The position numbers and the translations under genes were made by a program. Positions 50,512-58,472 of a stretch of 64,000 bases of DNA are shown piece after piece (positions within the stretch are counted from its first letter, which is position 1; each line of letters begins with the position of its first letter). Source of the DNA: Streptomyces sp. RerS4 (lineage in GTDB: Bacteria; Actinomycetota; Actinomycetes; Streptomycetales; Streptomycetaceae); the NCBI RefSeq assembly GCF_023515955.1, contig NZ_CP097322.1:3185501-3249500 (forward strand). The letters run 5' to 3'. Below the pieces are notes generated by a model. It saw only the letters and a list, made by a program, of their open reading frames with translations, was not told the origin of the DNA and did not search any database.

Positions 50512-52235
50512 GATGCCCGTCCTGGGTCGTCGGTCTTCGGATCGGCCGCGTCCGCCCGGCTGACGGATGCCACCGTCTGAGGGTCGAGGTCGAAGAGTTC
50601 GCGCAGCGCCTCGGCGTACCCGGCGCCACCGGGCTCGCTGGCGAGCTGCTTGACGCGCACGGTCGGCGCGTGGAGGAGCTTGTCGACGACGCGGCGCACG
50701 GTCTGGGTGACCTCGGCCCGCTGCCGCTCGTCGAGGTCGGGGACGCGCCCGTCGAGCCGTGCCACCTCCATGGCGACGACCTCGGCGGCCATCGCCCGCA
50801 GGGCGACGACGGTGGGCGTGATGCGCGCGGCCCGCTGGGCGGCGCCGAAGGCGGCCACCTCCTGGGCGACGATGCCGCGCACGGCGTCGACATCGGCGGC
50901 CATGGGCGCATCCGCCGAAGCCTCGGCGAGGCTTTCGATGTCCACGAGCCGCACGCCCGGAATCCGGTGCGCGGCGGCGTCGATGTCCCGAGGCATGGCG
51001 AGGTCCAGCAGGGCGAGCCGTACGACGTCCCCGTGCGCGCTGCTCCGCACGACCTTGCGGGGCTGCCGCTGCGCGGCGGCCTCTCCCTGATCGGCCCAGG
51101 CCCCGTGCAACTCCAGCGAGTTGGCGTCCACCCCGGTCAACGCGGCCCGCCCGTCACCGGCCGGCACCTCGACGGGACACCCGTCGCGCTCGACCCCGGG
51201 CGCGATGGTCCGCGCAACCCCGGCGTCGGCCAACCGCACCCCGGCCTCGGCAACAGCCACGAGCCGCGCCACAACGTCGGCGTCGACGAGTGAGGACGAA
51301 TCCGCCCCAGCGGCACCAAATTCCGGCCCCGCCGGCGTTTGAGGCGCGGGGGTCTGGGGGCGGAGCCACCGGGGAGCCTCGGGCGCGGCCCCCGCAGGGC
51401 CACCCGAAACGGCGGCGGCGACATCGTCGCCGGTCAGCACCAACCCGGTGGCCCCGGTACAGGACACCACCACATCAACACGTGTCAGCTCATCCGCGAC
51501 CGAAGCCATCGGCACGGCCCGCGCCACCACCCCAGTGCCTGAGGCAACCAGAATCTCCGCCAACCGCTCCGCCCGCTCGGCGGTCCGGTTCGCCACCACG
51601 ATCTCGGCGACCCCCACCCGCGCCAGCGTCGCGGCGGCCAGCGACGACATCGAGCCGGCCCCGATGACCAGCGCCCGCTTGCCCGCGGCCCACTCCCCCA
51701 CCGGCTGCCGCACGGCGAGCTGCTCCAGCCCGAACGTCACCAGCGACTGCCCGGCCCGGTCGATGCCCGTCTCGGAGTGCGCCCGCTTGCCGACCCGCAG
51801 CGCCTGCTGGAAGAGGTCGTTGAGCAGCCGACCCGCCGTGTGGAGCTCCTGCCCCAGCGCCAGCGTGTCCTTGATCTGGCCCAGGATCTGGCCTTCGCCG
51901 ACCACCATCGAGTCCAGCCCGCACGCCACCGAGAACAGGTGGTGCACCGCCCGGTCCTCGTAGTGCACGTACAGGTACGGAGTGAGCTCCTCCAGAGCCA
52001 CCCCGCTGTGCTGCGCGAGCAGCGTCGACAGCTCGGCGACGCCCGCGTGGAACTTGTCCACGTCCGCGTACAGCTCGATGCGGTTACACGTGGCGAGTAC
52101 CGCCGCCTCGGCCGCCGGCTCCGCGGCCAGCGTGTCGTGCAGCAGCTTCACCTTGGCGTCGGCGGACAGGGAGGCCCGCTCCAGCACGCTCACCGGCGCG
52201 CTGCGGTGACTGAGGCCTACGACGAGCAGACTCAT
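50508..52235 (-). CDS. hemA: Glutamyl-tRNA reductase
   Basis: A 575-residue enzyme reducing glutamyl-tRNA to glutamate-1-semialdehyde. Catalytic Cys in LATCNRIELYADV near residue 50, VVGEGQILGQIKDT near 112, NADPH loop VIGAGSMSSLAAATLARVGV near 195 and RLALLDLAMPRDID near 405. Typical HemA has about 420-470 residues. Here about 110 extra residues separate VVSCTGATGLVLTGDDV from LALLDLAMPRDID. Part of this insertion is the translation of a Streptomyces intergenic repeat (51323-51372). The stop overlaps hemC, and the ATG overlaps the rex stop by four bases. Confidence 0.95.
   Translation of the reverse strand: MSLLVVGLSHRSAPVSVLERASLSADAKVKLLHDTLAAEPAAEAAVLATCNRIELYADVDKFHAGVAELSTLLAQHSGVALEELTPYLYVHYEDRAVHHLFSVACGLDSMVVGEGQILGQIKDTLALGQELHTAGRLLNDLFQQALRVGKRAHSETGIDRAGQSLVTFGLEQLAVRQPVGEWAAGKRALVIGAGSMSSLAAATLARVGVAEIVVANRTAERAERLAEILVASGTGVVARAVPMASVADELTRVDVVVSCTGATGLVLTGDDVAAAVSGGPAGAAPEAPRWLRPQTPAPQTPAGPEFGAAGADSSSLVDADVVARLVAVAEAGVRLADAGVARTIAPGVERDGCPVEVPAGDGRAALTGVDANSLELHGAWADQGEAAAQRQPRKVVRSSAHGDVVRLALLDLAMPRDIDAAAHRIPGVRLVDIESLAEASADAPMAADVDAVRGIVAQEVAAFGAAQRAARITPTVVALRAMAAEVVAMEVARLDGRVPDLDERQRAEVTQTVRRVVDKLLHAPTVRVKQLASEPGGAGYAEALRELFDLDPQTVASVSRADAADPKTDDPGRAS
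51323..51372. repeat. Streptomyces intergenic-type repeat inside hemA, copy 2
   Basis: The core GCCGGCGTTTGAGGCGCGGG followed by a GTCTGGGGGCGGAGCCACCGG tail matches the copy at 23899-23950 with few changes and the same orientation. On the hemA strand it is read in frame as about RWLRPQTPAPQTPAGPEFG. Confidence 0.88.
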
Positions 52236-53092
52236 GCCGGCATCACCGCCGGCACGTCACCCTCGGGACCGCCCTTGCGCGCGGCGGCGGCGGCCCGCCC
52301 GGCCGGCGGCTCCACGGCGGCGACCGGAGCGGCCCCCGTACCCGTACCCGTACCGGCGGCGGCAGCGGCAGCGGCAGCGGCGACGGCCTCCACCTCGGCG
52401 GCGCCGGGGACGGCGGAGGCCGCGGCCTCCTCACCGGCCTTGCGCTGCTCGTGGAAGGCCAGGATCTGGAGCTCGATCGACAGGTCGACCTTGCGCACGT
52501 CCACGCCGTCCGGCACGGACAGCACGGTCGGCGCGAAGTTCAGGATGGAGGTGACACCGGCCGCGATCAGCCGCTCGCTCACCTGCTGCGCGGCGCCCGC
52601 CGGCGTCGCGATGACGCCGATGGAGACACCGTTCTCCTCGATGATCTTCTCCAGATCATCGGTGTGCTGCACGGGCATGCCGGCCACCGGCTTGCCCTTC
52701 ATCGCCGGGTCGGCGTCGATGAGCGCGGCCACGCGGAAGCCGCGCGAGGCGAAACCGCCGTAGTTGGCCAGGGCGGCGCCGAGGTTACCGATGCCGACGA
52801 TGACGACCGGCCAGTCCTGGGTCAGCCCGAGCTCACGGGAGATCTGGTAGACGAGGTACTCGACGTCGTAGCCGACGCCGCGCGTCCCGTAGGAACCGAG
52901 GTACGAGAAGTCCTTGCGCAGCTTCGCCGAGTTCACGCCGGCGGCGGTCGCGAGCTCCTCGGAGGACACCGTGGGGACCGATCGCTCGGACAGCGCCGTG
53001 AGGGCGCGCAGGTACAGCGGAAGCCGGGCGACAGTGGCCTCGGGAATACCTCGGCTGCGGGTCGCCGGTCGGTGAGTTCGGCCAGTTGCCAC
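52232..53092 (-). CDS. rex: Redox-sensing repressor Rex
   Basis: A 286-residue repressor that leaves DNA when NADH/NAD+ rises. Winged helix LPLYLRALTALSERSVPTVS, then AGVNSAKLRKDFSYLGSYG (near 40-60); Rossmann fold VVIVGIGNLGAALANYGGFA near 90. The C-terminal 55 residues are an Ala/Gly/Thr-rich tail longer than remembered for S. coelicolor. GTG 53092 has AGGAG upstream and gives the known start ATGRTHRPATRSRGIPE; the longer frame to 53305 covers the operator. It is first gene of rex-hemA-hemC-hemD, all with four-base overlaps. Confidence 0.97.
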   Translation of the reverse strand: MATGRTHRPATRSRGIPEATVARLPLYLRALTALSERSVPTVSSEELATAAGVNSAKLRKDFSYLGSYGTRGVGYDVEYLVYQISRELGLTQDWPVVIVGIGNLGAALANYGGFASRGFRVAALIDADPAMKGKPVAGMPVQHTDDLEKIIEENGVSIGVIATPAGAAQQVSERLIAAGVTSILNFAPTVLSVPDGVDVRKVDLSIELQILAFHEQRKAGEEAAASAVPGAAEVEAVAAAAAAAAAGTGTGTGAAPVAAVEPPAGRAAAAARKGGPEGDVPAVMPA

Positions 53093-53168
53093 GATGCTCC
53101 TGCGGGATGAGCGGGGCTGCAGGCGGCCAGTTGTCCCAGGACCGCCCCGTCGAATGCAGGCTATGTCT

Positions 53169-53186
53169 TTGTGAACGCGTGCACAA
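53169..53186. promoter_or_regulatory. Rex operator (ROP)
   Basis: TTGTGAA-CGCG-TGCACAA, 77 bases upstream of the rex start. The known site is TTGTGAA-N4-TTCACAA; only one base of the right half differs. Rex would thus control its own operon, as in S. coelicolor. A second perfect palindrome, GTGACC-GG-GGTCAC, lies at 53214-53227. Confidence 0.85.
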
Positions 53187-53365
53187 AGATTGTGTCCGCT
53201 TTGTCCGAGCAAAGTGACCGGGGTCACGCGGGTTGGGCGCGGAACACCGGAACCGAGAACGGCCCGAACCCGTTCAAATCCCGAGGGGGGCAAAACCGTA
53301 CACACTCCTCATCGATACGCCCCCGAGTCCCCATAAATCGCCCATGATGGTAGCGGTCGAGACGG

Positions 53366-53644
53366 TCAGGCTCCCAATGCCCGACGCAGCCGGTCCGGGT
53401 TCACCCTCCAGAAGGTGTGCTGTTCGCCGTCGACCAACACCACCGGGATCTGCTCCCAGTGCCGCCGGTACAACTCCTCGTCCTGCGAGATGTCCTTCTT
53501 CTCCCACTGTGCGCCGGTCTCGGCACAGATCTTTTCGATCACTTCCTGGGCTTCGTCACAGAGGTGACAGCCCGGCTTCCCGATGAGCGTGACCATCCGC
53601 TCTTCGGGACGCTTCTTTTCCTTACGGCGCAGCAATGGAGTCAT
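53366..53644 (-). CDS. Glutaredoxin-like protein
   Basis: A 92-residue thioredoxin-fold protein with redox motif GKPGCHLCDEAQEVIEKI (CHLC) and QIPVVLVDGEQHTFWRV (cis-Pro loop). It matches the DUF836/glutaredoxin-like protein usually found before rex in Streptomyces. It lies upstream of rex on the same strand with a 273-base gap. Confidence 0.92.
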   Translation of the reverse strand: MTPLLRRKEKKRPEERMVTLIGKPGCHLCDEAQEVIEKICAETGAQWEKKDISQDEELYRRHWEQIPVVLVDGEQHTFWRVNPDRLRRALGA

Positions 53645-53743
53645 GTCCTCATTGTCCCGCGCCCCACGGCGGGCCCCGAAGAGTTAACCGGTCCGTCTCC
53701 CGACGGTTCGGGAAGTCCCGAACACAGTGGCTATGCTCGCGTC

Positions 53744-54766
53744 ATGGCCGCTCTGGGATGGCTCACCCCCCGTAGGCGCTCCGCCACCGCGCGGAGCGTG
53801 TTGGCAGGCGAGGCCTCGGCCGAAGCCGCCCGCAAGACCGCTCTGACGCCCGGGACCGACGCCGCGGCGGACACCGACACCGCAGTTGACGCCGACCTCC
53901 ACGCCGACCTCCACGCCGACATCGAGGCGGACCTCCGCGCCGTCTACGAGGACACCCTCGACGAGATCCCCGAGCCGGAGTTCCCGGTCCCGGGCGACGA
54001 CCTCGCCGCCGCCTTCTTCGACCTCGACAACACCGTCATGCAGGGCGCCGCGATATTCCACTTCGGCCGCGGCCTCTACAAGCGCGAGTTCTTCCGCCGC
54101 CGCGAACTGGCCCGCTTCGCCTGGCAGCAGGCCTGGTTCCGCCTCGCCGGCGTCGAGGACCCGAACCACATGCAGGACGCGCGCGACAGCGCCCTGTCCA
54201 TCGTCAAGGGCCACAAGGTCTCCGAACTCATGGCGATCGGCGAGGAGATCTACGACGAGTACATGGCGGAGCGGATCTGGCCGGGCACCCGCGCCCTCGC
54301 CCAGGCCCACCTCGACGCCGGCCAGAAGGTCTGGCTCGTCACCGCCGCCCCCGTCGAGACGGCCACGATCATCGCCCGCCGGCTCGGTCTCACCGGCGCC
54401 CTGGGCACCGTCGCCGAGTCCGTCGACGGCGTCTACACCGGCCGGCTGGTCGGCGAGCCGCTGCACGGCCCCGCGAAGGCCGAGGCCGTCCGCGCCCTGG
54501 CCGCCGCCGAGGCCCTCGATCTCGAACGCTGCGCCGCGTACAGCGATTCGCACAACGACATTCCGATGCTGTCACTGGTCGGGCATCCGTACGCGATCAA
54601 TCCCGACACAAAACTGCGCAAGCATGCCCGCGCCCACGACTGGCGGCTGCGCGACTATCGGACCGGCCGCAAGGCCGTGAAGGTCGGCGTTCCGGCCGCC
54701 GCCGGCGTCGGCGCGATCGCGGGCGGCGCGGCCGCCGCCATCGCCCTGCACCGCCGCCGCAAGTAA
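53744..54766 (+). CDS. HAD-IB family hydrolase (SerB-like)
   Basis: A 340-residue phosphatase. Nucleophile motif AAFFDLDNTVMQGAAIFHFG near residue 98, VWLVTAAPVETATIIARRLG (motif II) near 205 and AYSDSHNDIPMLSLVGHPYA (motif IV) near 270. A C-terminal hydrophobic helix (AAAGVGAIAGGAAAAIAL) may anchor it. The N-terminal 95 residues include a 12-base DNA repeat read as DLHADLHADIEADL. ATG 53744 is the start. It is similar to morphology-linked HAD-IB proteins next to bldN; substrate unknown. Confidence 0.92.
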   Translation: MAALGWLTPRRRSATARSVLAGEASAEAARKTALTPGTDAAADTDTAVDADLHADLHADIEADLRAVYEDTLDEIPEPEFPVPGDDLAAAFFDLDNTVMQGAAIFHFGRGLYKREFFRRRELARFAWQQAWFRLAGVEDPNHMQDARDSALSIVKGHKVSELMAIGEEIYDEYMAERIWPGTRALAQAHLDAGQKVWLVTAAPVETATIIARRLGLTGALGTVAESVDGVYTGRLVGEPLHGPAKAEAVRALAAAEALDLERCAAYSDSHNDIPMLSLVGHPYAINPDTKLRKHARAHDWRLRDYRTGRKAVKVGVPAAAGVGAIAGGAAAAIALHRRRK

Positions 54767-54767
54767 C

Positions 54768-54806
54768 AACGCCGGGCCCGCCCCCACCACGGGGCCGCCC
54801 GGCGTT
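54768..54806 (+). terminator. Terminator of the HAD gene
   Basis: AACGCCGGGC (54768-54777) and GCCCGGCGTT (54797-54806) pair directly after the HAD stop, ending in a short T-containing stretch. Confidence 0.85.
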
Positions 54807-55106
54807 CATTCGCCCACTCCTACCCGCGCCGTCCGCGCGGCACTCCGGGCTGCCCGACTCGGTCGCGAGGCCCCCTGGAAGCTTCCATTCCGCGTATGCA
54901 AGTGATCAAGAATCGATCACCAACCAGATCTGAATATGCCCTCGACACGCAACAGAAGTGTCGGAACCGGTGATTTCAGCAACTGGGTGTAGCGCTGCCT
55001 GTACGAAGCGTTATTCTCCTCAAACGCATGCCACCGCCCATCTGTCGCCACGACGGGTGAACGGTCCCGCACTGCACGTGATGGAAGCTCTGCCTCTGGG
55101 AGTCCC
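54807..55106 (+). promoter_or_regulatory. Intergenic region upstream of bldN
   Basis: About 300 bases with no gene and lower GC than the flanks. It holds the palindrome TGGAAGCTTCCA (54876-54887) and GTGAT-N9-ATCAC (54902-54920). Upstream of bldN, binding by developmental repressors such as BldD is expected from S. coelicolor; GTGAT-N9-ATCAC is the best candidate seen, but its fit to the BldD consensus is only partial. Confidence 0.5.
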
Positions 55107-55898
55107 GTGTACCCACCTGTCGGGGTTGACGCCTCGGGCCTGGCTACGCTGCGCGCAACGGTCCTCGACCACCTGCGCGGCTTCGTCCCCACCGCGTACG
55201 CCGTCCCCGCCTTCGCCGCCGCGGTCCCTGCCGGCCTCGGCCCGGCCGGCCCTTGCTACGCCCTGACCGACGGCGGAGCGACGGTGAGACGCGGTCGTAC
55301 GGGCGGCGGCACCAGCGCGCCCACCGCCCGCCGCCCCACCGCGGACAGCGACCAGGCCCGCATGATGGACCTGGTCGAACGCGCCCAGGCCGGCGAGGCC
55401 GAGGCCTTCGGCCGCCTCTACGACCAGTACAGCGACACGGTGTATCGCTACATCTACTACCGCGTCGGAGGCAAGGCGACCGCGGAGGACCTCACCAGTG
55501 AGACCTTCCTGCGCGCGCTGCGCCGCATCTCCACCTTCACCTGGCAGGGCCGCGACTTCGGCGCCTGGCTCGTGACCATCGCCCGCAACCTGGTCGCGGA
55601 CCACTTCAAATCGAGCCGCTTCCGCCTCGAAGTGACCACCGGCGAAATGCTCGACGCCAACGAGGTGGAGCGCAGCCCCGAAGACTCCGTCCTGGAGTCC
55701 CTTTCCAACGCGGCCCTGCTCGAAGCCGTACGGAAACTGAACCCGCAGCAGCAGGAATGCGTCACCTTGCGCTTCCTCCAAGGCCTCTCGGTCGCCGAGA
55801 CGGCCCGCGTGATGGGGAAGAACGAGGGCGCGATCAAAACGCTGCAATACCGAGCGGTCCGCACCCTGGCCCGCCTGCTCCCGGACGACGCCCGCTGA
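55107..55898 (+). CDS. bldN: Developmental ECF sigma factor BldN
   Basis: A 263-residue ECF sigma factor with the long N-terminal extension that marks BldN: YPPVGVDASGLATLRATVLD and RGFVPTAYAVPAFAAAVPAG. Region 2 (FGRLYDQYSDTVYRYIYYRV) starts near residue 107, region 4 (QQQECVTLRFLQGLSVAETA) near 213. In S. coelicolor the extension is cut off, and the sigma factor drives bldM, whiI, chaplin and rodlin genes for aerial growth. GTG 55107 has a GGGAG site. The anti-sigma gene rsbN follows. Confidence 0.97.
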   Translation: MYPPVGVDASGLATLRATVLDHLRGFVPTAYAVPAFAAAVPAGLGPAGPCYALTDGGATVRRGRTGGGTSAPTARRPTADSDQARMMDLVERAQAGEAEAFGRLYDQYSDTVYRYIYYRVGGKATAEDLTSETFLRALRRISTFTWQGRDFGAWLVTIARNLVADHFKSSRFRLEVTTGEMLDANEVERSPEDSVLESLSNAALLEAVRKLNPQQQECVTLRFLQGLSVAETARVMGKNEGAIKTLQYRAVRTLARLLPDDAR

Positions 55899-56005
55899 CC
55901 GCCCGGCCCGCCCTCGTCCCCCTCCCCACGCCCTCATGCCACCACGACAGACGACCTCTCACACGGTGACCCTTCGATGACGCTGTGGTCCGATCATCCT
56001 TCGTC

Positions 56006-56034
56006 CGTAACCCAAGTGCCGCGCCGCTCGTTGT
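56006..56034 (+). promoter_or_regulatory. Candidate BldN-type promoter of rsbN
   Basis: CGTAAC (56006-56011) and CGTTGT (56029-56034) with a 17-base spacer, 131 bases before the rsbN start. The -35 has the GTAAC core of ECF promoters and fits BldN-dependent promoters as remembered, so BldN would activate its own anti-sigma gene. Confidence 0.55.
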
Positions 56035-56164
56035 GCGGAATGCAGGCTCCCTGTGGACACGCCCTGCCCGAAGCCGCTCACTCGAAAGTGTGGATGTGCT
56101 CAAGGAAGGCAACCTTCCGGACACCTGGGGGAGTCGATCGTCATGACGAGAGGAGGTGCCGCCA

Positions 56165-57382
56165 GTGATCGCGAACGTAACTCCGCACCGGCGGGCGAAC
56201 GCCTTCGCCCAGGCCCTGGAGGATCGGACCCCGTCCGACTCTTCCGAACCGGACCCGGCGGCCGAGCAGTCCGAGGCACCTGCCGAATCTGCCGACCACG
56301 ACCGGTTGTTGGCCCTGGCGAACGTAATCGGCGAAAGAATGCCGCGCCCGGTGCTGGACCCCGAGGTCAAAGTGGTGCAACGAGCACAGCTCGTCGCCGC
56401 CATGGAGGCCATGGTGATGGAGCAGAGGGCAGGGGGCGGTGCCGCCGAGGACCCTCTGGTGCCCGAGCAGCGGACCGGCCGCGGCGCCCACCGGGCGACC
56501 TCGCTCCGGAAATTGCGGCCCCGCTCCCGCTGGTCCAAGGGCATCGCAGCGGGAGGCCTCACCGTGGGTGTGGCCGCAGGAGCCTTCAGCGGAGTGGCCG
56601 CTGCCAGCACGGACGCCCTGCCCGGTGACTCCCTCTACCCCATCAAGCGGGGCATGGAGGATCTCAAGCTGGGCATGACCGACGAGGACGAGGACCGGGG
56701 CGAGCTCTACCTCGACCAGGCCTCCAACCGGCTGTCGGAGGCGCGCCGGCTGATGGAGCGCGGCCGGGGCGGCAGCGTCCTGGACCACGAGGTCCTGGGC
56801 GAGATCCGCCGCGCGCTGGCCGGCATGAAGCACGACGCGGCCGAGGGCCACCGACTGCTCCAGGCGGCGTACGAACGGGACGGCTCGCTCGGCCCGATCC
56901 AGGCGCTGTCCTCGTTCAGCCAATCCCACCGCGACACGTGGGGCCGACTGCGGTCCAACCTGCCCCCGCAGCTGACCGATGTCGGGGACGAGGTGAGCTC
57001 CGTCTTCCAGGCCATAGACGATGACGTGGCGCCGCTCCAGGGCCTGCTGCCCAAGCCCCCGGAGCAGACCCGCGGTTCGGCCTCCTCCGGCCGGCCCAGC
57101 GCGCCCGCGAGCGGCTCGCGGCACCAGCCCGCACCGGCGGCGGACGCCCCCGCGTCGGCGGCCTCCCCCGCCGCGCCCAGCCCCTCCGGCAGCCGGCCCC
57201 CGGCACACGGCGGAGGCGGCCTCCTGGGCGGTACGGGTGACCTCCTGCATCCGCCCGCCCCCGGCCAGTCCGCGCCGTCCGCCCCCACGCTCCCGGAGCC
57301 GCCGCGGCCGGACATCACCCTGCCGCCGCTCCTCCCGGGGCTCCTGCCCGGCCTGGGCATCCAGGCGGAGGACGCGGAGTAG
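56165..57382 (+). CDS. rsbN: Anti-sigma factor RsbN
   Basis: A 405-residue single-pass membrane protein that holds BldN. N-terminal sigma-binding domain (ANVTPHRRANAFAQALEDR), a membrane helix near residues 122-142 (IAAGGLTVGVAAGAFSGVAA), then an outer DUF5667 domain (LPGDSLYPIKRGMEDLKLGM; LYLDQASNRLSEARRLMERG) and a long Pro/Ser tail. GTG 56165 is chosen because AGGAGGT lies seven bases upstream; an in-frame GTG at 56156 overlaps that site. Confidence 0.95.
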   Translation: MIANVTPHRRANAFAQALEDRTPSDSSEPDPAAEQSEAPAESADHDRLLALANVIGERMPRPVLDPEVKVVQRAQLVAAMEAMVMEQRAGGGAAEDPLVPEQRTGRGAHRATSLRKLRPRSRWSKGIAAGGLTVGVAAGAFSGVAAASTDALPGDSLYPIKRGMEDLKLGMTDEDEDRGELYLDQASNRLSEARRLMERGRGGSVLDHEVLGEIRRALAGMKHDAAEGHRLLQAAYERDGSLGPIQALSSFSQSHRDTWGRLRSNLPPQLTDVGDEVSSVFQAIDDDVAPLQGLLPKPPEQTRGSASSGRPSAPASGSRHQPAPAADAPASAASPAAPSPSGSRPPAHGGGGLLGGTGDLLHPPAPGQSAPSAPTLPEPPRPDITLPPLLPGLLPGLGIQAEDAE

Positions 57383-57390
57383 GACGAGCA

Positions 57391-57428
57391 CGAGCGCCGG
57401 CGGGGCCCAAAGGCCCCGCCGGCGCTCG
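57391..57428. terminator. Long perfect hairpin between convergent rsbN and plsC-like genes
   Basis: CGAGCGCCGGCGGGGCC (57391-57407) and GGCCCCGCCGGCGCTCG (57412-57428) around CAAA. A 17-base stem that can stop transcription from both sides. Confidence 0.92.
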
Positions 57429-57443
57429 ATCGTGCCCAGATTC

Positions 57444-57496
57444 AAAAGAACACGGCAGAGGAACACGGCCAGAAGAACACGGTCAGAAGAACACGG
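57444..57496. repeat. 14-base tandem repeat at the plsC-like stop codon
   Basis: Four copies of an AGAAGAACACGGTC-like unit, two perfect and two degenerate, span the 3' end of the acyltransferase gene; the stop codon (57483-57485) is in the array. Slippage would change the C-terminal residues, now RRSVFF. Confidence 0.85.
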
Positions 57497-58472
57497 ACCG
57501 CCGCTGCACCAGCAACTTGTAGAGCGTGTGCTGGATCTGCTCGCGGACCTGGTCCGTGAGGTTGAACATCAGCATCGGGTCCTCCGCGGCCTCCGCCGCG
57601 TACCCGTCCGTCGGGATCGGCTCGCCGAACTGGATCGTCCACTTCGTCGGCAGCGGCACCGCCCCGAGCGGCCCCAGCCACGGGAACGTGGGCGTCAACG
57701 GGAAATACGGCACCCCCAGCAGCCGGGCCAGCGTCTTCGCGTTGCCGATCATCGGGTAGATCTCCTCCGCGCCCACGATCGAGCACGGCACGATCGGGGT
57801 TCCCGCGCGCAGCGCCGTCGACACGAACCCGCCCCGGCCGAAGCGCTGGAGCTTGTACCGCTCTCCGAACGGCTTCCCTATCCCCTTGAAGCCCTCCGGC
57901 ATCACCCCGACGAGCTCGCCGGCCTCCAGCAGCCGCTGCGCGTCCTCCGCGCACGCCAGCGTGTGGCCGGCCTTCCGCGCGAGTTCGTTGACCACCGGCA
58001 GCATGAACACCAGATCCGCCGCCAGCAGCCGCAGGTGACGCTCCGCCGGGTGGTGGTCGTGTACGGCCACCTGGAGCATCAGCCCGTCCAGCGGGAGCGT
58101 CCCCGAGTGGTTCGCCACGATCAGGGCGCCACCCTCCTTGGGGATGTTCTCGATGCCCTTGACCTCGACCCGGAAGTACTTGTCGAACAGCGGCCGCATC
58201 AGGGACATCAGGACCTGGTCCGTCAGCTCCTTGTCGTAGCCGAAGTCGTCGACCTCGTACTCGCCGGTGACCCGCCGCCGCAGGAACGCCAGCCCGCCCG
58301 CGATCCGCCGGTCCCACCCGCCGCCCTCCGCCTGGCCCCCGCCGGGCTCGGAAGCCGTCTCGGGCCGACTCTCGGGCGTCGGCGCCGGCGGCGGCACGGC
58401 ACGCACCGTACGGGCGGCGCCCCGGCGGCGCGGCCGGTCCTCGTCGAACGGGATGACCTTGGCGTCCGCCAC
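57483..58472 (-). CDS. 1-acyl-sn-glycerol-3-phosphate acyltransferase-like (PlsC domain)
   Basis: A 329-residue acyltransferase with a disordered N-terminus (about 60 residues). The catalytic HX4D is in VANHSGTLPLDGLMLQ near residue 120, followed by GVMPEGFKGIGKPFGERY (EGF motif), RAGTPIVPCSIVGAEE and FPLTPTFPW. It probably esterifies lysophosphatidate or a related glycolipid at the membrane. GTG 58472 shares one base with the epimerase stop (TAGTG), so the two are coupled. Confidence 0.92.
   Translation of the reverse strand: MADAKVIPFDEDRPRRRGAARTVRAVPPPAPTPESRPETASEPGGGQAEGGGWDRRIAGGLAFLRRRVTGEYEVDDFGYDKELTDQVLMSLMRPLFDKYFRVEVKGIENIPKEGGALIVANHSGTLPLDGLMLQVAVHDHHPAERHLRLLAADLVFMLPVVNELARKAGHTLACAEDAQRLLEAGELVGVMPEGFKGIGKPFGERYKLQRFGRGGFVSTALRAGTPIVPCSIVGAEEIYPMIGNAKTLARLLGVPYFPLTPTFPWLGPLGAVPLPTKWTIQFGEPIPTDGYAAEAAEDPMLMFNLTDQVREQIQHTLYKLLVQRRSVFF

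Noticed and set aside
52242..52440. Separate ORF in the 3' part of rex
   Set aside because: It is an overlapping frame of the Ala/Gly/Thr-rich Rex tail; the rex frame continues to a proper stop overlapping hemA.
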